From: Hymenobacter sp. GOD-10R
GTDB lineage: Bacteria; Bacteroidota; Bacteroidia; Cytophagales; Hymenobacteraceae
Direction: 5' to 3'
Assembly: GCF_035609205.1 (NCBI RefSeq)
Contig: NZ_CP141184.1
Coordinates: forward strand, 6,631,501 to 6,695,500
Length of the DNA: 64,000 nt
The notes beneath the pieces were generated by a model. The model was not told where the DNA came from and ran no database searches. It saw nothing but the letters and a program-made list of their open reading frames with translations. Positions 1-8,527 of the stretch are shown here, in pieces. Position 1 is the stretch's first letter; each line of letters starts with the position of its first letter. Both the position numbers and the translations under genes were made by a program.

Positions 1-1
1 C

Positions 2-1516
2 AGTAACGGCAACTTTCAGGAATACTGGGACTTGATTCGCAGCAAACCGCACATGCAAGGCGGCTTCATCTGGGACTGGGTCGATCAGGGCATTCAAACG
101 CAGACTGCTGATGGCCGCCCCTTCTTCGCCTACGGCGGCGACCTAGGAGGTTACTACCTGCAAAACGACGAGAACTTCTGCGCCAACGGTCTGGTAGCCG
201 CCGACCGCACGCCGCACCCCGGCTTGTACGAGGTGAAGAAGGTGTACCAAGACATTCGCTTCAGCGCTGCTAAGCCTGCTGAGGGCCGCGTAACAGTTGT
301 CAACGGCTTCTCCTTCAAAGACCTGGATGGCTACAACTTCCACTGGGAGCTGCTGCGCAACGGCACCGTGGCCAAAGCAGGCACCTTTGCCGTGGGTAAG
401 CTAGCTGCTGGTCAGCAGAAAGAGGTGAAGCTAGCCTTACCGGCCATGAAGTCGGAGCCCGGCGCGGAGTACGTGCTGAACGTGTTTGCCTTAACTAAAG
501 CCGCGGCGCCACTGCTGCCCGCTGGCCACGAAGTAGCCCGTGAACAGTTTGTGCTCACGCCAGCGGCCTCGTATTTTGCCGCTGCCCCAGCTAGCGCCAA
601 CTCCTTACAAGTGAAGCGCGAAGGCGACAAACTCACGTTCACCGCCGGCGATGTGCGCGGCGAGTTCAACACCAAACAAGGCCGCCTCACCGATTACCGT
701 CTGCGCGACCAGTGGGTGGTGGGCAGCTACCCCGAGCCGTACTTCTGGCGCGCCCCCACCGACAACGACTTCGGCAGCGGCATGCCCCAGAGCCTAGGTG
801 CTTGGCGCACGGCCCACGCCGCCCGCAAAGTGCAGCGCGTGACGGTTGGTGAGCAATCGACCGCGGGCCTGCCCATCAAGGTGGAATACACGCTGACCGA
901 CATCGACACGCCTTACACCGTGGACTACCTCATTGGCCCCGACGGCGCAGTGCGCGTGACGGCCACCATCGACCTGACAGGCAAGAGCTTGCCCGAATTG
1001 CCTCGCTTCGGCATGCGCATGGAGTTGCCGCGCCGCTTCAACCGCATTCAGTACTACGGTCGCGGCCCGTGGGAAAACTACCAGGACCGCAACTCGGCCG
1101 CCTTCCTAGGCACCTACCAAGATTCGGTAAACGGACAGTTTACGCGCAACTACATCCGGCCCCAGGAAAACGGCTACCGCACCGACGTGCGCTGGATGAC
1201 CCTGACCAACGACGCAGGCCTAGGTCTGCGGGTGGAGGGCCAGCAGCCGCTGAGCTTCAGCGCCTTGCCCTTCCACTCCGAAGACCTTGACCCCGGCCTA
1301 ACCAAGAAGCAGCAGCACCCCACCGATATCAAGATGCGCGGCGGCGTGACCCTGCACGTCGACCTGAAGCAGCGCGGCGTGGGTGGCGACAACAGCTGGG
1401 GAGCCCTCCCCCACGAGCAGTATCGCCTGCTCGATAAGAAGTATAGCTACAGCTACACCTTGCGTCTAATCGGCGATAAGCAGGCGCCAACCGTAGGCTC
1501 AACAACGGGACAGTAA
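2..1516 (+). CDS. GH2 beta-galactosidase, 3' part
   Basis: The frame is open from the first bases, so the gene starts left of the window and only about its last 504 codons are present. GH2 enzymes remove terminal beta-galactosyl or related residues, in Bacteroidota usually in the periplasm. Bases 2-91 encode the end of the catalytic barrel, including QGGFIWDWVDQG, the block that follows the nucleophile in E. coli LacZ; the nucleophile itself is therefore outside. Later LacZ small-chain marks are FWRAPTDNDFG (about 742-774), GRGPWENYQDRN (about 1060-1095) and RPQENGYRTDVRW (about 1156-1194). A strong terminator follows directly. The family is clear; the substrate (galactoside or another GH2 substrate) cannot be decided without the N-terminal part. 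Confidence 0.93.
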   Translation, partial: SNGNFQEYWDLIRSKPHMQGGFIWDWVDQGIQTQTADGRPFFAYGGDLGGYYLQNDENFCANGLVAADRTPHPGLYEVKKVYQDIRFSAAKPAEGRVTVVNGFSFKDLDGYNFHWELLRNGTVAKAGTFAVGKLAAGQQKEVKLALPAMKSEPGAEYVLNVFALTKAAAPLLPAGHEVAREQFVLTPAASYFAAAPASANSLQVKREGDKLTFTAGDVRGEFNTKQGRLTDYRLRDQWVVGSYPEPYFWRAPTDNDFGSGMPQSLGAWRTAHAARKVQRVTVGEQSTAGLPIKVEYTLTDIDTPYTVDYLIGPDGAVRVTATIDLTGKSLPELPRFGMRMELPRRFNRIQYYGRGPWENYQDRNSAAFLGTYQDSVNGQFTRNYIRPQENGYRTDVRWMTLTNDAGLGLRVEGQQPLSFSALPFHSEDLDPGLTKKQQHPTDIKMRGGVTLHVDLKQRGVGGDNSWGALPHEQYRLLDKKYSYSYTLRLIGDKQAPTVGSTTGQ

Positions 1517-1521
1517 GGATT

Positions 1522-1559
1522 AAAGCCTTTCTTTGGGGTACATCCGAAGAAAGGCTTTT
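1522..1559 (+). terminator. terminator of the GH2 gene
   Basis: A 12-bp perfect stem (AAAGCCTTTCTT, 1522-1533, with its complement at 1547-1558) and a 13-base loop begin five bases after the GH2 stop codon. The right arm ends in TTTT. This is a typical Bacteroidota factor-independent terminator. Confidence 0.85.
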
Positions 1560-1574
1560 CACCATAGCTGACTG

Positions 1575-2246
1575 ATGAACTACTCCCTGATTTCGAAGGC
1601 ATTATTGGGTCTGGTGGTAGGCTGCTGCGTTAGCCAACTCAGTAGGGCCCAGCGCATGCCCGTTGAGCCGCTTACGCCGGTGCAGCCGCACTTGCAGCTC
1701 CCTCAACCTCGCCCTAGCCTGGAGCATTCCGACTGGCAATCGGGTGTGCAGCTTCCTGCTAGTGCTACGATGCAGGCGGCTTTTCCTTCCTCTGGCGTAA
1801 CGCAGGCAGCTACTTCACGGCCTCAGCCGCTTTATCTCTTAGAGGGTGAGCTAATCATTGCGCCAGATTTCTCAGGCATTCAGCCCAATGACATTGAAAA
1901 GCTGATGGTGTACAGGGATAAGAATGCCCCGCGACAGTGGCGTGACTTGGCCACAAATGGCATTATCGATATCACGCTCAAGCAAAAAAGGAAACTAAAG
2001 AGTCGCTCACTTGCGGACCTAGGTAAAGGGTTAGGGTTAGCAGGCCCAATCACTTACAATCTGAACGACATGCCGGTAGCAGACCCTAGCTTGCGCATCG
2101 CCGTGGATGCTATCGGAGAAATTAAGGTAACGCGAGCCGATGCGGTCGGCGGCACCATCGTGCTGGCTATCAGCGTCAGGCCGCCCAAACCTAACCCACC
2201 GCACCCACCCGGTACCATCATGCTGCGGGGAATGGCTCTCAACTAG
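1575..2246 (+). CDS. secreted protein with two plug-like halves, unknown function
   Basis: 223 residues with a signal peptide (1-25, ending SRAQ), a Pro/Gln-rich stretch (30-85) and then two segments that look like the plug motif of TonB-dependent receptors. In the first (87-137), IQPNDIEKLMVYRD leads to ATNGIIDITLK, resembling the plug pattern I--I-VLKD...A-NGVI-I-TK. The second (158-204) has MPVADPSLRIAVDAIGEIKV and ends in a short beta strand. No beta-barrel follows and the protein ends in a proline-rich tail. Such isolated plug-like domains occur in Bacteroidota as periplasmic or surface accessory proteins, but the role is unknown. It lies between the GH2 terminator and an acyltransferase, without obvious operon linkage. 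No ribosome-binding site is visible, as is usual in the phylum. Confidence 0.7.
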   Translation: MNYSLISKALLGLVVGCCVSQLSRAQRMPVEPLTPVQPHLQLPQPRPSLEHSDWQSGVQLPASATMQAAFPSSGVTQAATSRPQPLYLLEGELIIAPDFSGIQPNDIEKLMVYRDKNAPRQWRDLATNGIIDITLKQKRKLKSRSLADLGKGLGLAGPITYNLNDMPVADPSLRIAVDAIGEIKVTRADAVGGTIVLAISVRPPKPNPPHPPGTIMLRGMALN

Positions 2247-2339
2247 CCTTTCAACTTCCTACCGGCTCGCGGCTGCGCCGAAGAACCTAGGTCATTCTTG
2301 CGTTATCATAAACTCATCCCACCCTTTCTGAGCTAGCGA

Positions 2340-3482
2340 ATGGAGACACAAGTAGTGGCCGAACCCCAAACAACGGCGCTAGGTACCAAACCACATTACG
2401 CCATTCTTGATGGCCTCCGGGGCGTTGCGGCCCTCACGGTAGTGATCTTTCACCTCTGCGAGGCGCACGCCACCAGCCACCTCGACCAGATTATCAACCA
2501 CGGCTACCTAGCCGTCGACTTCTTCTTTCTGCTGTCCGGCTTTGTCATTGGCTATGCCTACGACGACCGCTGGCACAAGCTGACGGTGAAGGACTTCTTC
2601 AAAGCGCGGCTCGTCCGGTTGCAGCCGATGGTGGTGCTTGGCATGATCGTCGGGGCGGTGTGCTTCTACTTTCAGGATTCGGCGTTGTGGCCCACCATCC
2701 ACGAGGTGCCCCTTTGGAAGATGCTGCTGGTCATGGTCATTGGGTTTACCCTGATTCCAGTTCCTATCTCGATGGACATTCGGGGCTGGCAGGAAATGCA
2801 CCCGCTCGATGGGCCCGGCTGGTCGTTGTTCTTCGAGTACATCGCCAACATCCTGTATGCGCTCGGCGTCCGGAAGTTCTCCAACACGGCGCTTTCGGTG
2901 CTGGTCGTGCTAGCTGGCGCGGCCCTCATCCACTACGCCGTAACCAGCGCCACGGGAGACGTTATCGGGGGGTGGTCACTGGATGCTACCCAGCTGCGCA
3001 TTGGCTTTACCCGCATGATGTTCCCGTTTTTTGCCGGGCTGCTGCTTTCGCGGGTAGTTACCCTAGGCTACGTGAAGAACGCTTTTCTGTGGTGTAGCTT
3101 GTTGCTACTCTTGGTGTTGGCTTTCCCCCGCGTAGGTGGCGCTCAGAACTTGTGGCTGAATGGCTTGTACGATTCGCTGAGTATCATCCTAGCTTTCCCC
3201 CTGATTGTCTGGATAGGAGCTAGCGGAAAGATAGCCGGTGCGGGCGCCGCCCGACTCTGCAAGTTCTTCGGCGACATTTCGTACCCCATCTACATCACGC
3301 ACTACCCGCTTATCTACATCTACACGGGCTGGGTGAGCAACCATAAAACGCCGCTTCAGCAGGCATGGCCCGTGGCCTTGCTCACGTTCGTGGCCGCCGT
3401 GGTGCTCGCCTACGTCTGCCTGAAGTTCTACGATGAACCCGTGAGGCGCTGGTTGAAACGGAAGGTACTCGCCAGGCCATAA
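2340..3482 (+). CDS. acyltransferase family 3 (OafA/YrhL-like) membrane protein
   Basis: 380 residues with about ten membrane segments. The family moves acyl groups (acetyl, succinyl and others) from a cytoplasmic donor onto sugars of surface glycans or other extracytoplasmic acceptors. The N-terminal signature is intact: DGLRGVAAL (24-32) with conserved Arg27, FHLCEA with His38, and the hydrophobic AVDFFFLLSGFVIGY (59-73). The basic C-terminus (RRWLKRK) is typical. The acceptor cannot be predicted; neighbouring glycoside hydrolases suggest carbohydrate metabolism, but the adjacent genes do not overlap. The ATG at 2340 fits the family N-terminus. Confidence 0.92.
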   Translation: METQVVAEPQTTALGTKPHYAILDGLRGVAALTVVIFHLCEAHATSHLDQIINHGYLAVDFFFLLSGFVIGYAYDDRWHKLTVKDFFKARLVRLQPMVVLGMIVGAVCFYFQDSALWPTIHEVPLWKMLLVMVIGFTLIPVPISMDIRGWQEMHPLDGPGWSLFFEYIANILYALGVRKFSNTALSVLVVLAGAALIHYAVTSATGDVIGGWSLDATQLRIGFTRMMFPFFAGLLLSRVVTLGYVKNAFLWCSLLLLLVLAFPRVGGAQNLWLNGLYDSLSIILAFPLIVWIGASGKIAGAGAARLCKFFGDISYPIYITHYPLIYIYTGWVSNHKTPLQQAWPVALLTFVAAVVLAYVCLKFYDEPVRRWLKRKVLARP

Positions 3483-3494
3483 TCCTACGTCAGC

Positions 3495-3533
3495 CTCTGC
3501 GCCGCTCTGCGAAATCCTCTGCGTACCTCTGCG
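3495..3533. repeat. four phased CTCTGCG copies
   Basis: The 72-bp gap before the GH16 gene holds four exact CTCTGCG copies starting at 3495, 3505, 3517 and 3527, about one helical turn apart. Similar CTCTGCG/CTTTGCG strings recur between genes in Bacteroidota genomes. The function is unknown. Confidence 0.7.
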
Positions 3534-3554
3534 GGAACCCGCTATCAAACCACC

Positions 3555-5720
3555 ATGCTAAAGTATTCCTCCTGTCTACTGGGCCTGTTACTCGGCGGCC
3601 TTCTTCTCACCGAACCCGCTCACGCCCAAACGCCGGTGGGCCTAGGTTGGGCGAAGAATAACGTCAACGGGGCTGTGTTCCGCAAGAACTCGGTAGTGAC
3701 GCACCAGAAGGAGCAGTACACGGCGTACTACGACTCTACGGGCTACGTGGTATTGGCTAAGCGCCACTTGCCGGCCGGGGCGTGGCAGGCGCAACGCACG
3801 CAGTATCAGGGCCATGTAAAGGACGCCCACAACGTCATCAGCCTGATGGTGGACGGGACTGGCTACCTTCATCTGTCGTTTGACCACCACGGCAACCCAC
3901 TGCACTACTGCCGCAGCAAAGCCCCTGGCTCTCTGGAGCTAGGTCCGTTGCAGCCGATGGTAGGCGAGCGGGAGCAGAACGTGACGTACCCCGAATTCCA
4001 TCGTTTCCCGAGCGGCGACCTGCTGTTTCTCTACCGCGATGGCAGCTCGGGCAGCGGCAACCTAGTCTTGAACCGCTACAGCCCCAAAACTCAGAAATGG
4101 AGCCGTTTACACGATGTACTCATCGATGGCGAAGGGCAGCGCAATGCCTACTGGCAGGCGTGCATCGACCCAAAGGGCGCCATTCATGTGTCGTGGGTGT
4201 GGCGCGAGTCGCCGAACGTAGCTTCCAACCACGACATGGCCTACGCCCGTTCGGTTGACGGTGGTAAGACTTGGCAGAAAAGCACCGGCGAAACCTACCA
4301 GCTACCCATCACGGAGAAGACCGCCGAGTACGCCGCCCGCATTCCGCAGAACAGCGAGCTGATCAACCAAACCTCTATCACCACCGACGCGGCGGGCACC
4401 CCGTACATTGCCACGTACTGGCGGCCGCAAGGCACGCAAGTGCCGCAATATCAGCTTATTTACCTCGACGGCAAGCAGTGGCGCACAACGCAGGTGTCGC
4501 AGCGCACCACACCCTTTAGCCTGAGCGGCGCCGGCACCAAGAAGATTCCGATTTCGCGCCCGCAGCTGCTAGTCGCCACGCAAAAAGGCAAGACCGGTGC
4601 CTACCTCCTATTCCGGGACGCCGAGCGCCAAGACCGTGCTTCGGTAGCGCAGTGCTCAGATCTGAAGCAGAACCGGTGGACGATGACAAACCTGACCACC
4701 ACCAGCGTCGGCAACTGGGAACCTAGCTACGACACCGAGCGCTGGAAGAACGAGGGCGTGCTGAGCCTGTTTGTGCAGCGCACCGGCCAAGGTGACGGTG
4801 AAACGCTGGAGAACCTAGCACCGCAGCCCGTGTACATTCTGGAGTGGAAACCAACGGGCAAACCACAGCCGGCTACTGGTTTTGTGGCCCCGCCGGCCCC
4901 GGCCACTACCCTCAGTCGCCCGCCAGCCAATGCACTGGCTTCCACGGCTCCTGCGCCAGCCGCAGAGTGGAAGCTGGTGTGGGCCGACGAGTTCAACACT
5001 GACGGCCGCCCCGACCCGAAGAACTGGCAATTTGAAAACGGCTTCGTGCGCAACCGCGAGCTGCAATGGTACCAGCCCGACAATGCACGCTGCGAAAACG
5101 GGATGCTCGTCATTGAAGCGCGCAAAGAGCAACGGCCTAACCCAAACTACCGGGCGGGAAGCACCGATTGGAAAACCAGCCGCCCCACCATCGACTACAC
5201 CGCCGCCAGCCTGAACACCCGCGACCGGCACTCGTGGCAGTACGGCCGCTTCGAGATGCGCGGGCGCATTGATACGAGCCCCGGTTTGTGGCCGGCTTTC
5301 TGGACCCTAGGCGTAGCGAAGCCGTGGCCTTCGAATGGCGAAATCGACATTATGGAGTTCTACAAAGGCAAGGTGCTAGCCAACGTAGCCTCGGGCACCG
5401 CTAAACCTTACACGGCCAAGTGGCACAGCGAAACTAAAGCGCTAACCACCTTCGCGGACCCGGAGTGGAGCAAGAAATTTCACGTGTGGCGCATGGATTG
5501 GGACGCCGAAGCCATCCGCCTCTACCTCGACGATCAGTTGCTGAACGAAACTCCGCTGAGCCAGACTGTGAACCAGGACGGCACAGGCTTCAACCCCATG
5601 ATGCAGCCCCACTACGTTTTGCTGAACCTAGCTTTGGGCGGCGACAACGGCGGGCCTTTGGGCGATACGAGCTTCCCCAACCGCTATGAGGTCGACTATG
5701 TGCGGGTGTACCAGCGCTAG
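3555..5720 (+). CDS. secreted BNR-4 / GH16 two-domain polysaccharide enzyme
   Basis: 721 residues. A signal peptide (1-24, ending AHAQ) is followed by a BNR-4-type beta-propeller (about 30-430) with Asp-box-like turns and the segment SLMVDGTGYLHLSFDHHGN. A Pro/Ala linker (about 435-470) leads to a GH16 jelly roll (471-721). The GH16 active site is intact: GEIDIMEF has Glu596 as expected nucleophile, Asp598, and Glu601 as expected acid/base. This EIDIME form is typical of laminarinase- or agarase-type GH16. BNR-4 proteins include ulvan and other polysaccharide lyases, so the propeller may be a second catalytic module or a glycan-binding one. The substrate is a beta-linked glucan or galactan by inference only. 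No T9SS tail is present. Confidence 0.88.
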   Translation: MLKYSSCLLGLLLGGLLLTEPAHAQTPVGLGWAKNNVNGAVFRKNSVVTHQKEQYTAYYDSTGYVVLAKRHLPAGAWQAQRTQYQGHVKDAHNVISLMVDGTGYLHLSFDHHGNPLHYCRSKAPGSLELGPLQPMVGEREQNVTYPEFHRFPSGDLLFLYRDGSSGSGNLVLNRYSPKTQKWSRLHDVLIDGEGQRNAYWQACIDPKGAIHVSWVWRESPNVASNHDMAYARSVDGGKTWQKSTGETYQLPITEKTAEYAARIPQNSELINQTSITTDAAGTPYIATYWRPQGTQVPQYQLIYLDGKQWRTTQVSQRTTPFSLSGAGTKKIPISRPQLLVATQKGKTGAYLLFRDAERQDRASVAQCSDLKQNRWTMTNLTTTSVGNWEPSYDTERWKNEGVLSLFVQRTGQGDGETLENLAPQPVYILEWKPTGKPQPATGFVAPPAPATTLSRPPANALASTAPAPAAEWKLVWADEFNTDGRPDPKNWQFENGFVRNRELQWYQPDNARCENGMLVIEARKEQRPNPNYRAGSTDWKTSRPTIDYTAASLNTRDRHSWQYGRFEMRGRIDTSPGLWPAFWTLGVAKPWPSNGEIDIMEFYKGKVLANVASGTAKPYTAKWHSETKALTTFADPEWSKKFHVWRMDWDAEAIRLYLDDQLLNETPLSQTVNQDGTGFNPMMQPHYVLLNLALGGDNGGPLGDTSFPNRYEVDYVRVYQR

Positions 5721-5786
5721 CTAGTAGCTAGCTTCTCTCAAAAGGCCAACTCCAAGCAGGTGGTTGCAACGCGCTTGGCAAGTTGT

Positions 5787-6287
5787 TTAGCGAGCGGTGC
5801 GAGTGCCAGTAGTCAGACTGTCAATGGGCACTAAGCGCTTTCCGCGCAGTACTCCCCGTTCATATTGCTCAACTCCAATATACTGACCATTAGGGCTAAA
5901 TACCTTCCAGGTACCAAACCAGTAGAAGTGTATTTTATCCCCCTCATCGACAATGCGCGCTTGGCCACTACGCCATTTGTGACCATTGGGGTGGTACTCA
6001 GTAACCGAGATGAGTCCATACGGTCGACGGGCAAACCGTTCCATTCGCTCAACGACTCCTGTGGGGCCGTAATAGCGCCAGCGACCCGCGTAGAGTCCGT
6101 GCTGATAGCGGCCACGGGCTAGGTACCGGCTATTCTTTGCGTCGTAATAGGCGGGCCATGGCCCATGCTGACGCAGCTGTTTATCATAGCGCTGCTCCGA
6201 CCAAAAGCCAATCGGTCCGTGCCGCTTCACAGCAGCACAAGCCCCAAGCGTCATTAGCAAAGCAAGACAGAATACATAGCGGCTCAT
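5787..6287 (-). CDS. lipoprotein with MORN-2/YwqK-like repeats
   Basis: From the internal ATG at 6287 the product has 166 residues and a clear lipobox (LGAC, Cys17). An upstream ATG at 6317 would add ten residues before the signal sequence and is less likely. The body contains short aromatic repeats such as GRYQHGLYAGRWRYYGPTG and TEYHPNGHKWRSGQ, the pattern of MORN-2 repeats seen in YwqK-family proteins. These are often annotated as antitoxins in Bacteroidota, though most are single surface lipoproteins of unknown function. No toxin gene is adjacent. It probably sits in the inner or outer membrane, facing the periplasm. Confidence 0.7.
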   Translation of the reverse strand: MSRYVFCLALLMTLGACAAVKRHGPIGFWSEQRYDKQLRQHGPWPAYYDAKNSRYLARGRYQHGLYAGRWRYYGPTGVVERMERFARRPYGLISVTEYHPNGHKWRSGQARIVDEGDKIHFYWFGTWKVFSPNGQYIGVEQYERGVLRGKRLVPIDSLTTGTRTAR

Positions 6288-6449
6288 CGCAGGTGAATAT
6301 AGCTTTTTTCGCAGCACCGAAGGCAGCTATGTACGGGTGAGCGCAGGTAGCTTTTCAGCTTACCCTAAAACAGCACAACGCTTCCGCACTACTTATTTGG
6401 TTAGGTAGTACAGAGGCGTTGTTGTTGAGAACGCTGCGTAAAAAAGAAG

Positions 6450-6689
6450 CTACGGCTTCGCGGGCGTGGTAACCATCAAGGCCGTGTTGTCGGCTACATC
6501 AGAAGCGGGAGCAACCGGATTGACCAAGTGCGTCGCAATGATACCTAGGCTCACGAACAAGCCTAAAACTAGTAGGCCTAGTAGGCCAAACGTTAGCTTA
6601 TTGCTAGCGGAGGAAGGATCCTGCGCGACCGAGCGACGCTTCCGACGGGAAACGTAGGGGCGGGTTGAGGTAGGCGTGTGAGCAGACAT
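6450..6689 (-). CDS. small single-pass membrane protein, unknown
   Basis: 79 residues if started at the ATG at 6689; an ATG at 6725 would add twelve residues of no clear character. A basic N-terminus (VSRRKRRS) precedes one strong hydrophobic segment (FGLLGLLVLGLFVSLGIIA), followed by a short polar tail, giving a probable inside-to-outside single-pass topology. I do not recognise a family. The coding sequence carries several CTAG-rich hexamers like the rest of the window, so it is not foreign in composition. It stands alone, with AT-rich spacers on both sides. Confidence 0.55.
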   Translation of the reverse strand: MSAHTPTSTRPYVSRRKRRSVAQDPSSASNKLTFGLLGLLVLGLFVSLGIIATHLVNPVAPASDVADNTALMVTTPAKP

Positions 6690-6907
6690 AGGGTGGGTAG
6701 TAGGCAAATAGGACGCCAAATACACAAAATAAATCTCCTATGAGTTCCCGGCATTATCCAATACGGTTTATAATTACCCTATTTGTAACTGCACACAATA
6801 ATTTGCTATTTTTTGAGTTTTATCCCGAATGATCAGGCTGTAACGTCCAATTATCGAATTTCAAAAGCTGAGCCTTTACCTGTTAAGACCTCGTCCGAAA
6901 GTACCAC

Positions 6908-8425
6908 TCAGATAATACGCAGGAGCTCATCTAGCAGCTCACGCGAATTGCTGAGGCGTGGCACCTTGTGCTGACCACCTAGCTTGCCTTTGGCCGCCAT
7001 CCAGCGTTCGAAGGTGCCGGCGGGCGCTATGGTGAGCAAAGGGGGCGCCAGGGCAATGTCGCGGTGGCGTTTGGCGTCGTAGTCGGAGTTGAGGTGGCGC
7101 AGGGTTTGGTCGAGCACGTCGGCGAAGGCGTCGGCATCGTGGGGAGGTTGGGTGAACTCCACCACCCATTGGTGGCCGCCACGCGAATGGTCGGAGGCTT
7201 CGAAGTAGATGGGCGCCGCGGTAAAGTCGCGCACTGTGGTTTGGGTGGCCTGACACGCCGCCGCTACGGCCGCTTCCGCATTCTCAATGACGACCTCTTC
7301 GCCAAAGGCGTTCAGGAAGTGCTTCGTGCGACCCGCAATCCGGATGCGGTACGGAGCTAGGCTCGTGAAGCGAATGGTGTCGCCAATTTTGTAACGCCAC
7401 AGTCCGGCATTGGTACTGATAACCAGAGCATACTTCTTATGTAACTCTACCTGCTCCAAGGTCAACGTTTGCGGGTGCTCAGCGTCGAACTGATCGGCGG
7501 GGATGAACTCGTAGTACACGCCGTGGTCGACCAGCAACAGCAGGTCCTCCGACTCGGGTTGGTCTTGCAGGGCAAAGTAGCCTTCCGAGGCGTTGTAGAT
7601 TTCGAGGTAGCGCATCCGCTCATCGGGAATGAGCTGCCGAAATAGCTCTCGGTAAGGGCCGAAGGCCACCGCCCCGTGCAGAAACAAGCGCAGATTAGGC
7701 CACACTTCCGTGATATCCTGGGCACCAGCTAGCTCCGTCACGCGGCGCAGCAGCACGATCATCCAGGTGGGTACTCCCGCTAGGATGGTTACGTCCACGT
7801 GCTGCACGTGGCGGGCAATGCGCTCAATCTTCTCCTCCCATTCGTCGAGCAAAGCTAGCTCCAGGGGGGGCGTGCGGATGAACTCAGCCCACGTGGGCAG
7901 GTTCTGCATGATGATGGCCGACACATCTCCCACATGAGAATCGGCGTCGTGCAGGCGAAACGGGTTCGGGCCGTGTGTGCCCCCCAGCGAAAGAGTTTTA
8001 CCGCTCAGAATGCGCTCTTCCGGGTACAGGTGCGTGGCCAGGGCCGTCATGTCGCGCCCGGCCCGGTAGTGACACTCTTGCAGCGACTCCCGCGTAACGG
8101 GGATGTACTTGCTGCGGGCATTGGTGGTTCCCGACGATTTGGAGAACCACTGCACCTTACCGGGCCAAAGCACGTCGGCTTCGCCCTGCAGCACCCGCTC
8201 GATGTGCGGGTAAAGCTGTTCGTAGGTAGCGCAAGGCACACGCTGGGCAAACTCGCGCGCGCTCAGCCCGTCGGCGTAGCCATAGCGGCTTCCCCACTCC
8301 GTGGTCTGGGCCGTGTGCAACAACGAACGCAACACAGCTGCCTGCGCCTCGTGCGGATTGTCGCGAAACTGATCGATGTCGCTCAACCGCCGCTGCACAG
8401 CCCAGCTCAGTACTTCATGTATCAT
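6908..8425 (-). CDS. GH3 auxin-responsive-promoter family acyl-amido synthetase
   Basis: 505 residues, the usual length of bacterial GH3-family proteins. Plant GH3 enzymes adenylate a carboxylic acid and conjugate it to an amino acid; the substrates of bacterial homologues are unknown. The ATP-binding motif SSGTTNARSKYIPVT is at 97-111, and the C-terminal adenylate-forming part contains AGRTKHFLNAFGEEVV. The enzyme should be cytoplasmic. The start codon (8423-8425) lies inside the first copy of a tandem 14-bp repeat, so the repeat provides the first residues (MIHE) and much of the leader. lptB lies about 100 bp upstream on the same strand, but repeat DNA separates the two. Confidence 0.9.
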   Translation of the reverse strand: MIHEVLSWAVQRRLSDIDQFRDNPHEAQAAVLRSLLHTAQTTEWGSRYGYADGLSAREFAQRVPCATYEQLYPHIERVLQGEADVLWPGKVQWFSKSSGTTNARSKYIPVTRESLQECHYRAGRDMTALATHLYPEERILSGKTLSLGGTHGPNPFRLHDADSHVGDVSAIIMQNLPTWAEFIRTPPLELALLDEWEEKIERIARHVQHVDVTILAGVPTWMIVLLRRVTELAGAQDITEVWPNLRLFLHGAVAFGPYRELFRQLIPDERMRYLEIYNASEGYFALQDQPESEDLLLLVDHGVYYEFIPADQFDAEHPQTLTLEQVELHKKYALVISTNAGLWRYKIGDTIRFTSLAPYRIRIAGRTKHFLNAFGEEVVIENAEAAVAAACQATQTTVRDFTAAPIYFEASDHSRGGHQWVVEFTQPPHDADAFADVLDQTLRHLNSDYDAKRHRDIALAPPLLTIAPAGTFERWMAAKGKLGGQHKVPRLSNSRELLDELLRII

Positions 8426-8443
8426 TGATCATGTATCATTGAT
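8416..8443. repeat. tandem 14-bp repeat over the GH3-family start codon
   Basis: Two exact copies of CATGTATCATTGAT lie at 8416-8429 and 8430-8443. The next 75 bp hold more TGATCA-like words (for example at 8451-8457 and 8512-8517). Simple AACTGAT/TGATCA repeats between genes are common in Bacteroidota. Here the first copy contains the start codon of the GH3-family gene (8423-8425). Confidence 0.85.
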
Positions 8444-8527
8444 CAGCCAGCCGTTATACTTGATCAACTACGAGTTGTAGCAGTCTGCGCTACCAGATCA
8501 ACTCTGATAACTGATCAAGGACAAGGG

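Noticed and set aside
6754..6760. DnaA-box-like TTATCCA
   Set aside because: A single incomplete match in an AT-rich spacer; no cluster of boxes around it.
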